NCBI GenBank assembly: GCA_037447655.1
Contig: JBBHKE010000696.1
Span: 250,001 to 314,000 of the forward strand
Origin: Zygnema cylindricum
Lineage: Eukaryota; Streptophyta; Zygnematophyceae; Zygnematales; Zygnemataceae
Direction of reading: 5' to 3'
DNA length: 64,000 nucleotides
A model generated the notes under the pieces. That model saw nothing but the letters and a program-made list of their open reading frames with translations, ran no database searches and had not been told where the DNA came from. The position numbers and the translations under genes were made by a program. This document shows positions 1 to 10,044 of the stretch, in pieces; within the stretch, counting starts at the first letter, position 1; every line of letters starts with the position of its first letter.

Positions 1-2778
1 CCCTTCAAAATCGGACGCCGGTATGGAAGGCATCCTTGGGTTTCGTTTTGGGAGATTTTCAGCTTCCCTATCTTCCAATTCCGGTGTCTCATCAAATTCC
101 TCATCGGTTTCCACTTCGTATTGTGGCGTTGCCTCGGATGTTGTCCTTTCCTCCTTCTCCTTTGTTAAATCTGCAGATTTTTCTTTTTCTCCCTCTTCCT
201 TCTCTTCATTTTCAAAGTCAAAGTCAGAAAACTGATCCGTTTCAAATCTGATTTTGACTTCCTTATTATATTTGAATGGATCAATGGACTTCTCTTCATT
301 CATCACCACTATGTGTTTTACCAAAATTATATCTCTCTTTTTCAAGTCATACACTCGGTATCCTTTTGTGCACTCATCATATCCTACAAGATATCCTGGT
401 TTCCCTCTTCCCTCTAACTTCCATTTAGTCTTATCGGAATCCAAACTGTAGACTTGACTTCCGAACACTCTCAAACTAGACAAATCAGGCTTTCTTCCTG
501 TCCACCTCTCATACGGAGTTTCCTCCTTATTTGCTGAAGTTAGGACTCTATTTTTGATGAAATTAGCATAGTTCATAGACTCAGCCCAAAACTGCAGCCC
601 TATCCTCTTATCACTTAACATACTTCTAGACATATCTCCTAAAGTTCTATTAACTCTTTCTGCTACTCCGTTTTGTTCCGGATTATAGGGAACAGTTTTC
701 TCATGATGAATTCCTTCTTCTTTAAGATATTCTTCAAAATCCCTTGAGGTGTATTCTTTCCCATTATCACTTCTTATCTCTTTTATTGAGGTTTCATGTA
801 GCTTTTCACTCCATACTTTATACTCTTTGAAACATCTTAATACCTCTGACTTAAGTCTGAGAAAGTATACCTTCGTGTATCTAGACCAATCATCTGTGAT
901 AGTTAACATCCATCTCTTCCCCCCATGTGAAGCATACCTAGCAGGTCCCCAAACATCAGTGTGAACTAGATCTAATACTTTCTCTCTCCTAAATGTGGTT
1001 GCCTTTGGAAATGGAAGTCTATGAATCTTCCCTTGGGCACATCCACTACAATCATCAAAGGTCTCATCATCTTCAAAAGTAATACCCTCCACTATTCCCT
1101 TTTTCTTCATTTTCTTTAATCTATCTAGATGCACATGTCCCAACCTTTTATGCCAAAGCATCATCTCACTTGCACACGAGTAGAGAACACTTTTTTCATT
1201 GCAAAGAACAATTCTGAACATTCCTTGACTGCCCTTCTCAGCTATGAAATAAACCTCATTATCAAAGCTTGCTGTGAAGATTCCTTTCCTAGTTCCTGTT
1301 TCAAACTCCTTTTCATCTAGGACAGCTGTTGAGACTAGGTTCTTGCTAAGTTGTGGAATGTAAAGAACGTCTGAGAGTGTTACAATTGAGGCCTTTCCAT
1401 CAACTAGAACCTTCAAGTCAACAGTTCCAACAAGACTTGTGGTTTCTACTCTACCATCTCCGTACTCTATCTCAACTGTTGGGATCTTTCTCAGTTTAGT
1501 GAACCACCGCTTATCTTTGCACATATGCATTGAAGCCCCTGAGTCTATGATCCACCCATCCTCCGGTGGATCCCTCTTACCTCCGAAAGCACACTTTTGT
1601 CTCCGTGGAATATCGACATGCTTTTCAGTGTTTTTCGGATTAAGGAGAAGCTCCTCAAGCTCCTCTTCAGGTTCAGTTTTTTCTTCCACTTCCTCATCAA
1701 GAACTTGAGTCAGGAATGCCTTTTTCTTTCCTCCGTCCTTTGAGGTTCCTTGACCATCTTTCAGTCGAAGATCTGCAAGTCTGACACAATCTGCCATGTA
1801 GTGTCCCGGTTTCTTGCAGAAGTGACATAATCCTCCTCGAGAAGTTCCTCTCCCCTGTCTATCAAATCTGCCACCTCCTTGTCCTCTTCCACCAAAGTTT
1901 CGATAGGGATCTTTCCCTCTCTCCTCATCACGCTTCCGCCAATCAGCTCCTGCAGACAATGCTTGAACACTTGGACTCCCTCTCCTAAGCTCTATGGTGC
2001 TTTCTTTCACTAAAATCATTCCCACAGTGTCATCCCAATTCCAATTGCTATCTCCTATGTCCTGCAATCGGTTAATGATATTCTCATACTCTTCAGGTAG
2101 TTTCATTATTAGTGTGTTCACTCTTTGTCTCTCAGACCATGAGTTACCTGCACTCTCTAACTCTCCAAACAATGCTCCTAAATCATTGCAATAATTATCC
2201 ATACTTCCTCCCTTATAAGTATAAGCTGCAATCTTATTTTCTGCCAACTGTTGCTGCTGCAATGATCCACTCTTATATTTGTTAACTAGTGATATCCAAA
2301 TCTGAGATGAAGATTTGACATGCATAAGGGGAATGGCAATGCCCTTTGCTACACTTTTAAGAATTAAGAGCTTAGCAACCTTGTCTTTGTAGTTCCACTT
2401 TTCATACTCCGATCTTTCGGTCTGAACCCTTGTCGCCGTTTTTGGTGGTGCTGCTGCCGGTATCGCCTTCGGCAATGGTGTCACTTGAGTTGCAACTCCT
2501 CCCTTTTCTCCTTCCATGACAATCTCCTCTCCTTCCTCATCTTCATCCTCGGTGATGGTGGCAGCTGTTTTACCAACTGTAGAGGCGGAGGTGCCAGAAA
2601 AACGTGTCCCTCCAAACCCAGGTGGAGGTGGGCATCGAATTTGTCCAGACACTATGCCCCATAGATGCCTCTCAAATAGTTCTCCCTCCATCATCATTTC
2701 CCAATAAAGAAAGTCTGATCCATCAAATATGGGCACCCTAGAGGGTGGGCCCATAACCTGAAATTCTGTGGTCTCCAT
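1..2778 (-). CDS. Ty1/copia retrotransposon Gag-Pol polyprotein, 5' part, runs off left edge
   Basis: One frame is open from the ATG at 2778 to base 1 (926 codons) with no stop seen. Reading leftwards it holds a Gag domain (IFDGSDFLYWEM near the start), a CX2CX4HX4C zinc knuckle (CHFCKKPGHYMADC, about 1827-1786), an aspartic protease motif DSGAS (about 1545), a GAG-pre-integrase segment (LWHKRLGHVHLDRLKK) and an integrase core with VHTDVWGP, IRSDNGKEY and PEQNGVAER, i.e. the DD35E triad. The order Gag-PR-IN with IN before RT is that of Ty1/copia, not Ty3/gypsy. Reverse transcriptase and RNase H would lie beyond base 1. An internal ATG at 2517 is possible, but the Gag similarity upstream supports 2778. 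The intact frame suggests a young insertion. Confidence 0.93.
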   Translation of the reverse strand, partial: METTEFQVMGPPSRVPIFDGSDFLYWEMMMEGELFERHLWGIVSGQIRCPPPPGFGGTRFSGTSASTVGKTAATITEDEDEEGEEIVMEGEKGGVATQVTPLPKAIPAAAPPKTATRVQTERSEYEKWNYKDKVAKLLILKSVAKGIAIPLMHVKSSSQIWISLVNKYKSGSLQQQQLAENKIAAYTYKGGSMDNYCNDLGALFGELESAGNSWSERQRVNTLIMKLPEEYENIINRLQDIGDSNWNWDDTVGMILVKESTIELRRGSPSVQALSAGADWRKRDEERGKDPYRNFGGRGQGGGRFDRQGRGTSRGGLCHFCKKPGHYMADCVRLADLRLKDGQGTSKDGGKKKAFLTQVLDEEVEEKTEPEEELEELLLNPKNTEKHVDIPRRQKCAFGGKRDPPEDGWIIDSGASMHMCKDKRWFTKLRKIPTVEIEYGDGRVETTSLVGTVDLKVLVDGKASIVTLSDVLYIPQLSKNLVSTAVLDEKEFETGTRKGIFTASFDNEVYFIAEKGSQGMFRIVLCNEKSVLYSCASEMMLWHKRLGHVHLDRLKKMKKKGIVEGITFEDDETFDDCSGCAQGKIHRLPFPKATTFRREKVLDLVHTDVWGPARYASHGGKRWMLTITDDWSRYTKVYFLRLKSEVLRCFKEYKVWSEKLHETSIKEIRSDNGKEYTSRDFEEYLKEEGIHHEKTVPYNPEQNGVAERVNRTLGDMSRSMLSDKRIGLQFWAESMNYANFIKNRVLTSANKEETPYERWTGRKPDLSSLRVFGSQVYSLDSDKTKWKLEGRGKPGYLVGYDECTKGYRVYDLKKRDIILVKHIVVMNEEKSIDPFKYNKEVKIRFETDQFSDFDFENEEKEEGEKEKSADLTKEKEERTTSEATPQYEVETDEEFDETPELEDREAENLPKRNPRMPSIPASDFEG

Positions 2779-3200
2779 TGACCCACAGAATGAGCAGCCT
2801 ATGTAAAGCCTCTAGGATAATATTTGCCCCTTCTACTTTCCCGCTGAATAAGCGCCGCCCAGGCACACAAATATTCAGACCACTCTCACCCTTGTGAGGA
2901 CAAGACTCCCCTGGGTCAAACGCAAAAAGAATCACTGAATTTGCTCACCCGAGCAGTAAGTTATGGCTGGTCAAAGATGACCTTTATAGTTACAAGCTCT
3001 CTTAGAGAGAGAAGTACCTAAATATTACTAAGTCTCGGTCTGCCTACTCACGACTACCTACTATTAAACCCTAGTCCAATAGGAACACTATAAAGTACAA
3101 GAAGGTACAATGGGCGATGTACTTATTGTACAACTATTGTACGACAAGGTCTACAAGGTGACACCTGTCATATCGGAAGCCATGGTTCCTCCTCCCATCT
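2779..3200 (-). mobile_element. Probable 5' LTR and leader of the copia element
   Basis: This non-coding stretch lies directly upstream of the Gag start. On the minus strand it has TATA-like motifs (ACTATAAAGG near 2980 and TTTATAGTG near 3090). A possible LTR 5' end is TGTCGTACAA, beginning at 3146. Only one LTR is in the window and I could not find a standard initiator-Met primer-binding site, so the LTR limits are not fixed. Confidence 0.5.
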
Positions 3201-3433
3201 TCTCCGGTATCAAATAATGTGGCGCCACGTGGCACCGCGTGACGCTATATCCGTTTGCCGCCAAAAAGCTCACTTCGCGTGGCGGCTATAATGCCGGCCG
3301 TCCGATCAAAACATATTTTACACGGTTCAGATTCGCGTACATGCAGAAATTGCTCCTTTTGGTTAGTCTGCTGTTAATTAGCTGTTTCGTTAATGTTTAT
3401 ATATTTATGAAACCCGTCACGTGTATCGTTTCG

Positions 3434-3512
3434 TAACGCCTTAATGGTTAAGGCGTTAGGCTACAAAGAATCTAGAGGTCACGGGTTCAAACCTAGACCT
3501 AGGCATCATTTT
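3434..3512 (+). repeat. tRNA-derived sequence (SINE head or tRNA pseudogene)
   Basis: The stretch has an A-box-like TGGTTAAGGCG followed about 40 bases later by a B-box-like GGGTTCAAACC, the spacing of an internal RNA polymerase III promoter. The anticodon arm and acceptor stem do not pair properly, so a working tRNA is unlikely. A SINE head is the better reading, though no second copy is visible here. Confidence 0.5.
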
Positions 3513-3710
3513 AGCCAAAATACCCTTAACTGCAAAAAACTGCCACTTTCTAAATATGGCGGCAGCCATGGCGCGCCTTTGATCCTTACTCTCTTTCTTT
3601 AAAACAAAACTAAATAGGGAAGTGAACTATTAATTACCTCTTTTCAACAAAGAGAAAGACCCACGAGGGAAAGTTAAATACCGAGGGGGGTAGAGAGGGA
3701 AAGAGATGTC

Positions 3711-4085
3711 ATGGAAATCGTGATAGGAGAAAGGGGTACAGCGGAGGAATTAGCGAGAGAAAGGGAGGCGGCCACTTCGCTACAAATCGGTTGGGTGCCG
3801 CCGCAGGGGAGGGAGCGTGAAAGGGAGGTGAGAGAAGAGGTAGAGTTGGAAGGATTGACACCGGTTGGGGGAGGAAGGGAAGAGTCAAATTTGGATGAGG
3901 GAGTAAAGGAGGGAATTTTACCGGAGGAGGGTTGGGTGCCGCCGGAGGGGAGGGAACGTGAAAGGGAGGTGAGAGAAGAGGTAGAGATGGAAGGATTGAC
4001 ACCGGTTGGGGGAGGAAGGGAAGAGTCAAATTTGGATGAGGTAGCAAAGGAGGGGATTTACCGGTGGAAGGAAGGGAGGAAATAG
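3711..4085 (+). CDS. Hypothetical acidic/arginine-rich protein with a 47-residue tandem repeat
   Basis: A 124-codon frame contains two tandem copies of a 141-bp unit (from 3792 and 3933), each encoding 47 residues beginning GWVPP(Q/E)GREREREVREEVE. The repeat period is a multiple of three and the differences are mostly conservative, which favours past coding use. No known domain is seen. It lies 250 bp upstream of the transposon ORF1 and shares its GA-rich, E/R-rich composition, so it may be a 5' part of the same gene. The opposite-strand frame over the same bases is proline-rich and reads as a shadow. Confidence 0.35.
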   Translation: MEIVIGERGTAEELAREREAATSLQIGWVPPQGREREREVREEVELEGLTPVGGGREESNLDEGVKEGILPEEGWVPPEGREREREVREEVEMEGLTPVGGGREESNLDEVAKEGIYRWKEGRK

Positions 4086-4336
4086 GAGAATCGGTAATGT
4101 GATGAGGGGGGAGGCGGTAAAAAGTGAGATGATTATGGGAGAAAAAGTTCCATTACAAGAAGAGGGTGGAAAGACGGTAATGGGTGTAGTCGGGGGGGAG
4201 ATAGAGGCGACGGTAAAAGAGGGTAAGGGAAGGCGCGGGAAAAGGTAGAGATAAAATGTAAACAAAAAAGAGAAAATTAATACTTCTTGATGAAGGCGTC
4301 GAGGAGGAAAATGGTGGGGGTTTTAGGGAAGATAAT

Positions 4337-5554
4337 TTGTTGAGTGAGGAGAGGGAGGGGAAGACAGAATTGGGAGAGAAAAGAAAGGGAAAGGAGGCGA
4401 TGGTTGAAGAGGGTGGGTTTAGTGAGGATAGGGGAAGATTAGGTACAAAGAGAAGGATAATAAAGAAAAAATTAATAGGCTATTGTGAGACCGTGGAGGA
4501 GGAAGGAGTGGGGGGAGAGGCGAACGTCGACAAAGGTGGGGGGATTGACGCACGAAGAAAGATAGGTAGGAAAAAGGAGATAGCAAAGGGTAAGCGTAAA
4601 GTGAAAGATGACAATGACGAATTATACGTCCCCTCCTCTTCGGATAGTGACGAGAGCATCGATGACGGTGAAGAACCGCCGGAAGACAAGCCGGAACCCA
4701 AAATTTTGGAACCCACCGACATCGTGGAGTGGAAATACGAGGATGATCCCACCATCGAGGATGAACAAACTCCGGATAGTGAGGAAAATTAACGTGAGGA
4801 GGATTTTGATGATGATGATGATGTTTTCGGAGCGCCTCCCACGCCGAATAGGGAGAGAGCCATTGTAATAGCTCCTCCGCATCCTCAACCTCCATACCCG
4901 GTTGAGCATCCCGATTGGTATTTTCCTTCTCCCACTGGAGGGGAGGAAATGGACAGTTTCGTGCCTCAACCCGAACATTATATTTCAGTTGTCGAATGGC
5001 CGGAACACTGGAGGTATGGTGAACCCCGACTCCTAGACCCGGAAGCGAATCATTTTCCCCAAATTCTCGACATCCCCCCTGATGTCACCGCACATCCAAC
5101 ATGGTTGTTTATCTCGCTTGAGGATCGAGGCTCAACCTTTGCCCACATAAGGCAATTTGATCCGGCGGATCCCCGGTTAACATGGGTTGTTCGTGGGGAG
5201 GACGGTTTTCGGGTAAATGTCGCGGAGTTGCTACGTCATCATCATCCGTGGGATCCGCGGCTATACTACATCCTAAAATTTTGTCGAGTAACTCCTGAGG
5301 TACTTGCTCTCTGAGATGCTCGTACGACGATATTGCAAAAGTTTCGTAATGTCGAAGTGCCACGCCCTCGCATATGGGAAATACAAAGGGTTCCGCCACC
5401 GTTTAGGCCACCTTCACCTCCGAGAGGAGAGGATTTGCCTTTAATAATCGCGGCACTCACTCAACAATTAGCTGCTCAACAAGAACAAATAAGAGCGGAT
5501 CGAGAGCAATTGACGAGGCTCACACGGGCATTGTCGAATAAAAAAAAACGGTAA
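4337..5554 (+). pseudogene. ORF1 of a pogo-like DNA transposon, broken by two in-frame stops
   Basis: A single frame runs from 4337 to 5554, interrupted only by TAA at 4790-4792 and TGA at 5312-5314. The frame is the same on both sides of each stop. The product has an acidic N-terminal half with basic patches, an aspartate run (about 4810-4830), a proline-rich segment and a C-terminal Q/E/R-rich stretch (ALTQQLAAQQEQIRADREQL) likely to form a coiled coil, ending in KKKR. It resembles no enzyme I know. Its place just upstream of the transposase suggests an accessory DNA-binding or oligomerising protein; that role is inferred from position. Confidence 0.5.
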
Positions 5555-5648
5555 TTGGTATGTATTTCTTTCTAACTCTTACTCCATTATATCACTTCCC
5601 ATGTTTGAACCACACACTTACTTGTTTAATGTCGTTGTTGAATCTTGA

Positions 5649-5739
5649 AATGGCTGCAAATACTTCAACCAGCGACGACCAACATTGGTGGCTGAATTTA
5701 GGGACGACTACAGGACGTCGCTGAACCAAATATGATTTG

Positions 5740-5794
<55 letters not shown>

Positions 5795-5990
5795 TTATGA
5801 ATTAGGACTTACATGTTTTTTTTTTTCACTTGTGGTATGGTTGACATTGCGACAACTTCAACTCGTTGCTGAATCAGCGACGACAATCAATCAATCAATC
5901 AATCTTGAAATGTCTCCAGATACTTGAACCAGCAACGACCAGCATTGGTCGCTGAATTTAGCAACGTATACAGGCCGTCGCTGAACCAAA
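5649..5990 (+). repeat. Two diverged copies of a ~95-bp motif flanking an (AT)n microsatellite
   Basis: A block with CTTGAAATG, ACCAGCGACGACCA and CGTCGCTGAACCAAAT occurs at about 5643-5740 and again at about 5905-5990. Between them is an AT dinucleotide run (about 5742-5790) and four copies of AATC. The AGCGACGA/TCGTCGCT core recurs in the tandem array at 8175-8664, so it probably belongs to the transposon itself. Confidence 0.65.
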
Positions 5991-6083
5991 TTTATTACGA
6001 TATATATAATTTTTTTAAAGTGAATTTGGACTGACATTTTTTTTATTTTTTTATGTTTTTCTTTTCCTTTCCTTTCATTGCAG

Positions 6084-7880
6084 AATACCAAAAAGCAAGT
6101 CGGTGGTGGAATGGCCGTGTTGCGACAATGAGAGACATACGGGCGACGAAACATACTTTGTCGTCTGCGATATTTGGAAGAAGAAGTGTGGTGGTGACAA
6201 AGGCATTGCCGGGTAGGGGAATGAAAGAGTTTCCATGGGTAACAGCTGTGCACTCGGAGTTGGTGGAGGAGTTTTACCGCTTCAAGAAGGCAGGTATGAA
6301 AATGTCACAAACCATAGTAGGGACCATGGCTGCATATATCATTAAACAAATGAAAGAGGAGAATAGGAGACTATTCGTCAACAATAAGGGTAAGGAGATT
6401 AAAATGAAAATGACAAAACGATGGACGCAACGGTTTTGCGAAAACAAAATATTGTGACGAGGGCTCAAAAAGGAAAATTACAACTAAGCCCGGAGAAGGA
6501 GGAATACATCGAAAAAACAGTAGCATATCACATGGGCGAATTAAAAAGAGGATTTGTATCGGGTAAGTGTTTAGAACATTTGTATAACTCATTGGTGTAT
6601 GTTGTAATATATGTTACATATATTTATTATTCTAATTTTGTTTTCTAAGGTTATAAATGAAAATAAGCAAATGAAAGCATTTGCCCCAACCATCATACTT
6701 TCCTGTGTTGTGTGTTACTTACAATTTTATGTGTTATTGTGATTATAGGTCGCTACAAAAACATGGACGAGACCCACATGGTTGTAAATATGGATAACAA
6801 AAAGACGTTGGGTTTTCGCGGGGACGAGGTGGTCAAATACGCGGATGTTGTCGGAGGTGGAGAGTCGATGACTTTGATGGTTCGACTCACGGGCGGAGTG
6901 AACGCCCGAATTGAATCTCCTATGTTAATCTTCGCCAACAAGCTTCGTTTTTATCCAATCAGGGGCATCCACGATGACATACCAGGTGTTTTTCTTTCCA
7001 TATGTGTTTTTTTCCTATTAAATATTGACGCTATTGTCTAACTTATATTCCTTTGTACCAAAAAACCAAAATATTAAATATGAGGTGATATGTTGTTTAA
7101 ATTGATTTCTCCCCAAACACTACTCGCCCTCTCTCTCCCTCCCTCACTCAATATTTTTTCCCACTCTCTTTTGTAGGAGTTTGTTACCGTACCGGGGCGA
7201 AAGGTTGGAACGACAAGACGGTCTTCCCACAATGGATCGCCGAACCGAGGTCATACCAAGGTGACCATGATGGGCGTGAAGAGGTTATATTTGTGGACAA
7301 CTGTGGCGGTCACAATATGTCCGAGGAATTAAACACCGCTTTACGCGCAAAGAGAACTACACTCCAATTTTTTCCTCCGTGTGCAACGCTTATAGTGCAA
7401 CCTGCCGATTCATTTGTAATTTTTAAAATCAAAGAAATGTGGTCAAGAAAATGGGAAGATTAGAAGATGAAGGGGGTAGAGAGCCACAAGTGGTCCTTAC
7501 CTAGGGGCCAAAAATGGTCTAGTAAGTTAGTTGGACCGGGTAAAGCCTTTTTCTTAAAGTTGGCACGTGATTCGATACGAGAGGTGAACGAAATGAAGGA
7601 CAAAAATGGCATGGGATGGGCACGAAAGGCGATGATCTAGTGTGGATTATCATTAAAGGATGGCAAATGGGAGGAGAGCATGCATACGCAAGATTTGCAA
7701 GTCATAATAATGAAATGGCAAAATCATTTCGATGGCGACGAGGTGCCACCTCCATCGGCTCCCGCACGAGATTTACTCCAACTCCTTCGAGAGGCCGACA
7801 TTCAAGATGATGAAGCCAGTCATGACGAAGACTTAGAGGAATACAGTGATTACGAGGCACTTTTTAGAGAAGTGCTTTAA
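6084..7880 (+). pseudogene. pogo/Tigger-like DDE transposase, decayed, three exons
   Basis: Inferred exons are 6084-6561, 6749-6985 and 7177-7880, each joined by GT..AG in consistent phase. The N-terminal part is basic and helical, as in a DNA-binding region. The catalytic core shows the first Asp in NMDETHMVV, the second in VIFVDNCGGHN and a third candidate in LIVQPADSF, the layout of the DDE_1 (pogo-type) superfamily. The C-terminal tail is acidic (DEDLEEYSDYEAL). There is one frameshift near 6440 and two in-frame stops near 7460 and 7640, so this copy cannot encode a full protein. Other DDE families are possible; pogo-like is my best reading. Confidence 0.7.
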
Positions 7881-8174
7881 TTAGGAGTGGCGGTATAATA
7901 GATTATGGGCCGTTTGCAAATCTGTTTATTAATAGTGTGGATTTGTTTGTTAATTTTTTTTTTATGTTTTTTTTATAGGTTTTAACAAATACTTTTCTTT
8001 TACTGCACTATGCAAAATATATTGTATTTCTTTCTTTGACGATGAATATTATCTACCCCTCTTTCATTTTTTTGTTTTCATATTGTTTATGATACTTGAA
8101 TGGCCAAAAATAAAGATGAAATGTGTTTGTTGTGACGGTGTATAATCGTTTCTATGTTTGGATTATCATTCTTT
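7881..8174. other. AT-rich spacer after the transposase
   Basis: T-rich non-coding sequence with no feature I recognise. It probably carries the transposon 3' untranslated region. Confidence 0.4.
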
Positions 8175-8664
8175 CATTCAGCGACTGGACAGTCTCGTCG
8201 CTGAGTACCTAGAGACCTTCTTTTGACTCATAGTTTGTGCTGAATTGTAAAAATTGAAACATGCCATTCAGCACTGAGGAATTTTCATTGTTGACTGTCA
8301 GAATAAAAAAAAACAACCATTCAGCGACGAGATGGTTTCGTCGCGACGAGACTTTGTCGTCGCTGAGTACCTAAAGACCTTGTTTTGACTCACTATTTGT
8401 GTTGAATTGTAAAAATTGAAACATGCCATTCAACATTGAGGAATTTTCATCATTGAGTGAATAAAAAAAAAACCATTCAGCGACGAGATGGTCTCGTCTC
8501 GACGAGACTTTGTCGTCGCTGAGTACCTAAAGACCTTGTTTTGACTCAATGTTTGTGCTGAATTGTAAAAATTGAAACATGCCATTCAACACTGAGGAAT
8601 TTTCGTTGACTGTCAAAATAAGAAAAAAACCATTCAGCGACGAGATGGTCTCGTCGCTGAGTAC
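8175..8664 (+). repeat. Tandem array of a ~143-157-bp unit with hairpin cores
   Basis: Units begin with CATTCAGCGAC at 8175, 8318, 8474 and 8631, giving spacings of 143, 156 and 157 bp; the last unit is partial. Each begins with a palindromic core of the type CAGCGACGAGA...TCGTCGCTGAG, then GTACCTA(A/G)AGACCTT, GAATTGTAAAAATTGAAACATG and a poly-A stretch. The core matches the motif repeated at 5649-5990, so the array may be the subterminal repeat region of the transposon. Confidence 0.8.
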
Positions 8665-8775
8665 CATAAGGGAGAGAGAGACAGAAAAAATGGGAGATTG
8701 ACTGAGATAATATAAAAAATGAATTGAAAATAATATGACATATTAAAAAAAATAGCGAGAAAAACAATCACATGT

Positions 8776-9078
8776 GTGACAACGAAAATAGTCAACAATG
8801 ACCACGCACTTCATGAAGTGTATCGCTTAACATTTACAAAACATGTAAAATTAAAATCAGAACACCCGTCATTCCAACAATATAAAAATGAATTACAATT
8901 TAAAAAACATCACATTAATACACTTGGAAAAAAATTCAATCCTTTTCGCCTAAGAATGACAAAGAGGTTCACCGTAAAAAAACGACAATATGTACAACCA
9001 ACCTATTTTTCAAAATTAAATAAAAGATTAGTCTACATGAACGAAATGTACATGGAATATAAAAATTATCCTTTGTAA
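8776..9078 (+). CDS. Hypothetical 100-codon basic ORF
   Basis: The frame is rich in Lys, Tyr, Phe and His (for example KRFTVKKRQYVQPTYF) and lies in AT-rich DNA beyond the tandem array. I recognise no domain and see no clear splice sites or promoter. It may be a relic of the transposon or chance. Confidence 0.2.
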   Translation: MTTKIVNNDHALHEVYRLTFTKHVKLKSEHPSFQQYKNELQFKKHHINTLGKKFNPFRLRMTKRFTVKKRQYVQPTYFSKLNKRLVYMNEMYMEYKNYPL

Positions 9079-9299
9079 CAAATGATATCCTAATAGCCTC
9101 CTCTAACTCATGTAAAAATGTGTTTGGAATTACTAATATTAAATGGAGTAAAGATAACTCCATGACATTGCCACAATCTGTGCATTAGTTCCTCCATCAC
9201 AATCAACTAACTGAATAAAATCACGCGCCTACAACAAAAAAAAAATACAACAATGGAGTTAGTTATAAAAATGAATGACATTAATGTGGTATTTTCATG

Positions 9300-10044
9300 G
9301 GGGAGTAAACGGGAGAAGGAAAGAGGGGAGTAAATGTGAGAGAGAGAAAGGGAAGGAGTAACCACATGATTTTGAGAATGAAAGGGAGAGAATGAGAGAG
9401 TGGGAGAGGTGGCAGCCTGAGAGGGTGAGGGAGAGGGAGAGTATGAGGTAATGGATGAGAGTGCGACAAATTGTGAAGGTGAGAGGGAGAGGGAGAGGGG
9501 AAGGGAGAGGGAAAGGGAGAGGGAGAGATAGAGGCGGATAGAGGGAATGGGGAGAGGGAGAGGAATAGGGGAAGGGAGATACACCGGCAGACCGAGAGGG
9601 TGAGAAGGAGAGGGTATGGCTGGAATGTAAGAGAGCAAGAAGGAGGTGCAGAGAGGGAGAGGGAGAGGGGAAGGAGAGGGAAATAGAGGGTAAAAGGGAG
9701 AAGGAGAGATAGAGGCAGATCGAAGAAGGGGAGAGGGAGAGAGAGAGTGGGAGGGAGATAATGCGGCAAATGAGGAGGGCGAGAAGGAGAGAGAGAGGGA
9801 AAGAAAGAGAGAGAGAGAGAGAGTGTGGATGGGAGAGAGAAAGGGTGAGGGAGAGAGCGGCAAACCAAGGGAGTGGGGAGAGGGAGAGGAATAGGGGAAG
9901 GGAGATAGTGCGGCAGAACAAGAGGGTGAGAAGGAGAGGGAAAGGGAAAGGGAGAGGGAATGTGAGAGTAAGGAAGGGAGAGGGAAAGAGAGAGGGAGAG
10001 GGAGGAGGGTGGGAAAGGGAAAGGGAGAGGGAATGGAGATAGAT
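9300..10044 (+). repeat. Polypurine (GAGAGGG)n minisatellite with higher-order repeats
   Basis: About 745 bases are almost wholly purine on the plus strand, built from GAGAGGGAGAGGG-type units. Larger blocks recur, for example GAGAGGAATAGGGGAAGGGA near 9560 and again near 9885, each followed by GAT, a short divergent stretch with GGCAGA, and AGGGTGAGAAGGAGAGGG. The long reading frames on both strands are low-complexity products of the repeat. Confidence 0.9.

Noticed and set aside
3434-3512. Functional tRNA gene
   Set aside because: A and B boxes are present, but the anticodon and acceptor stems do not pair.
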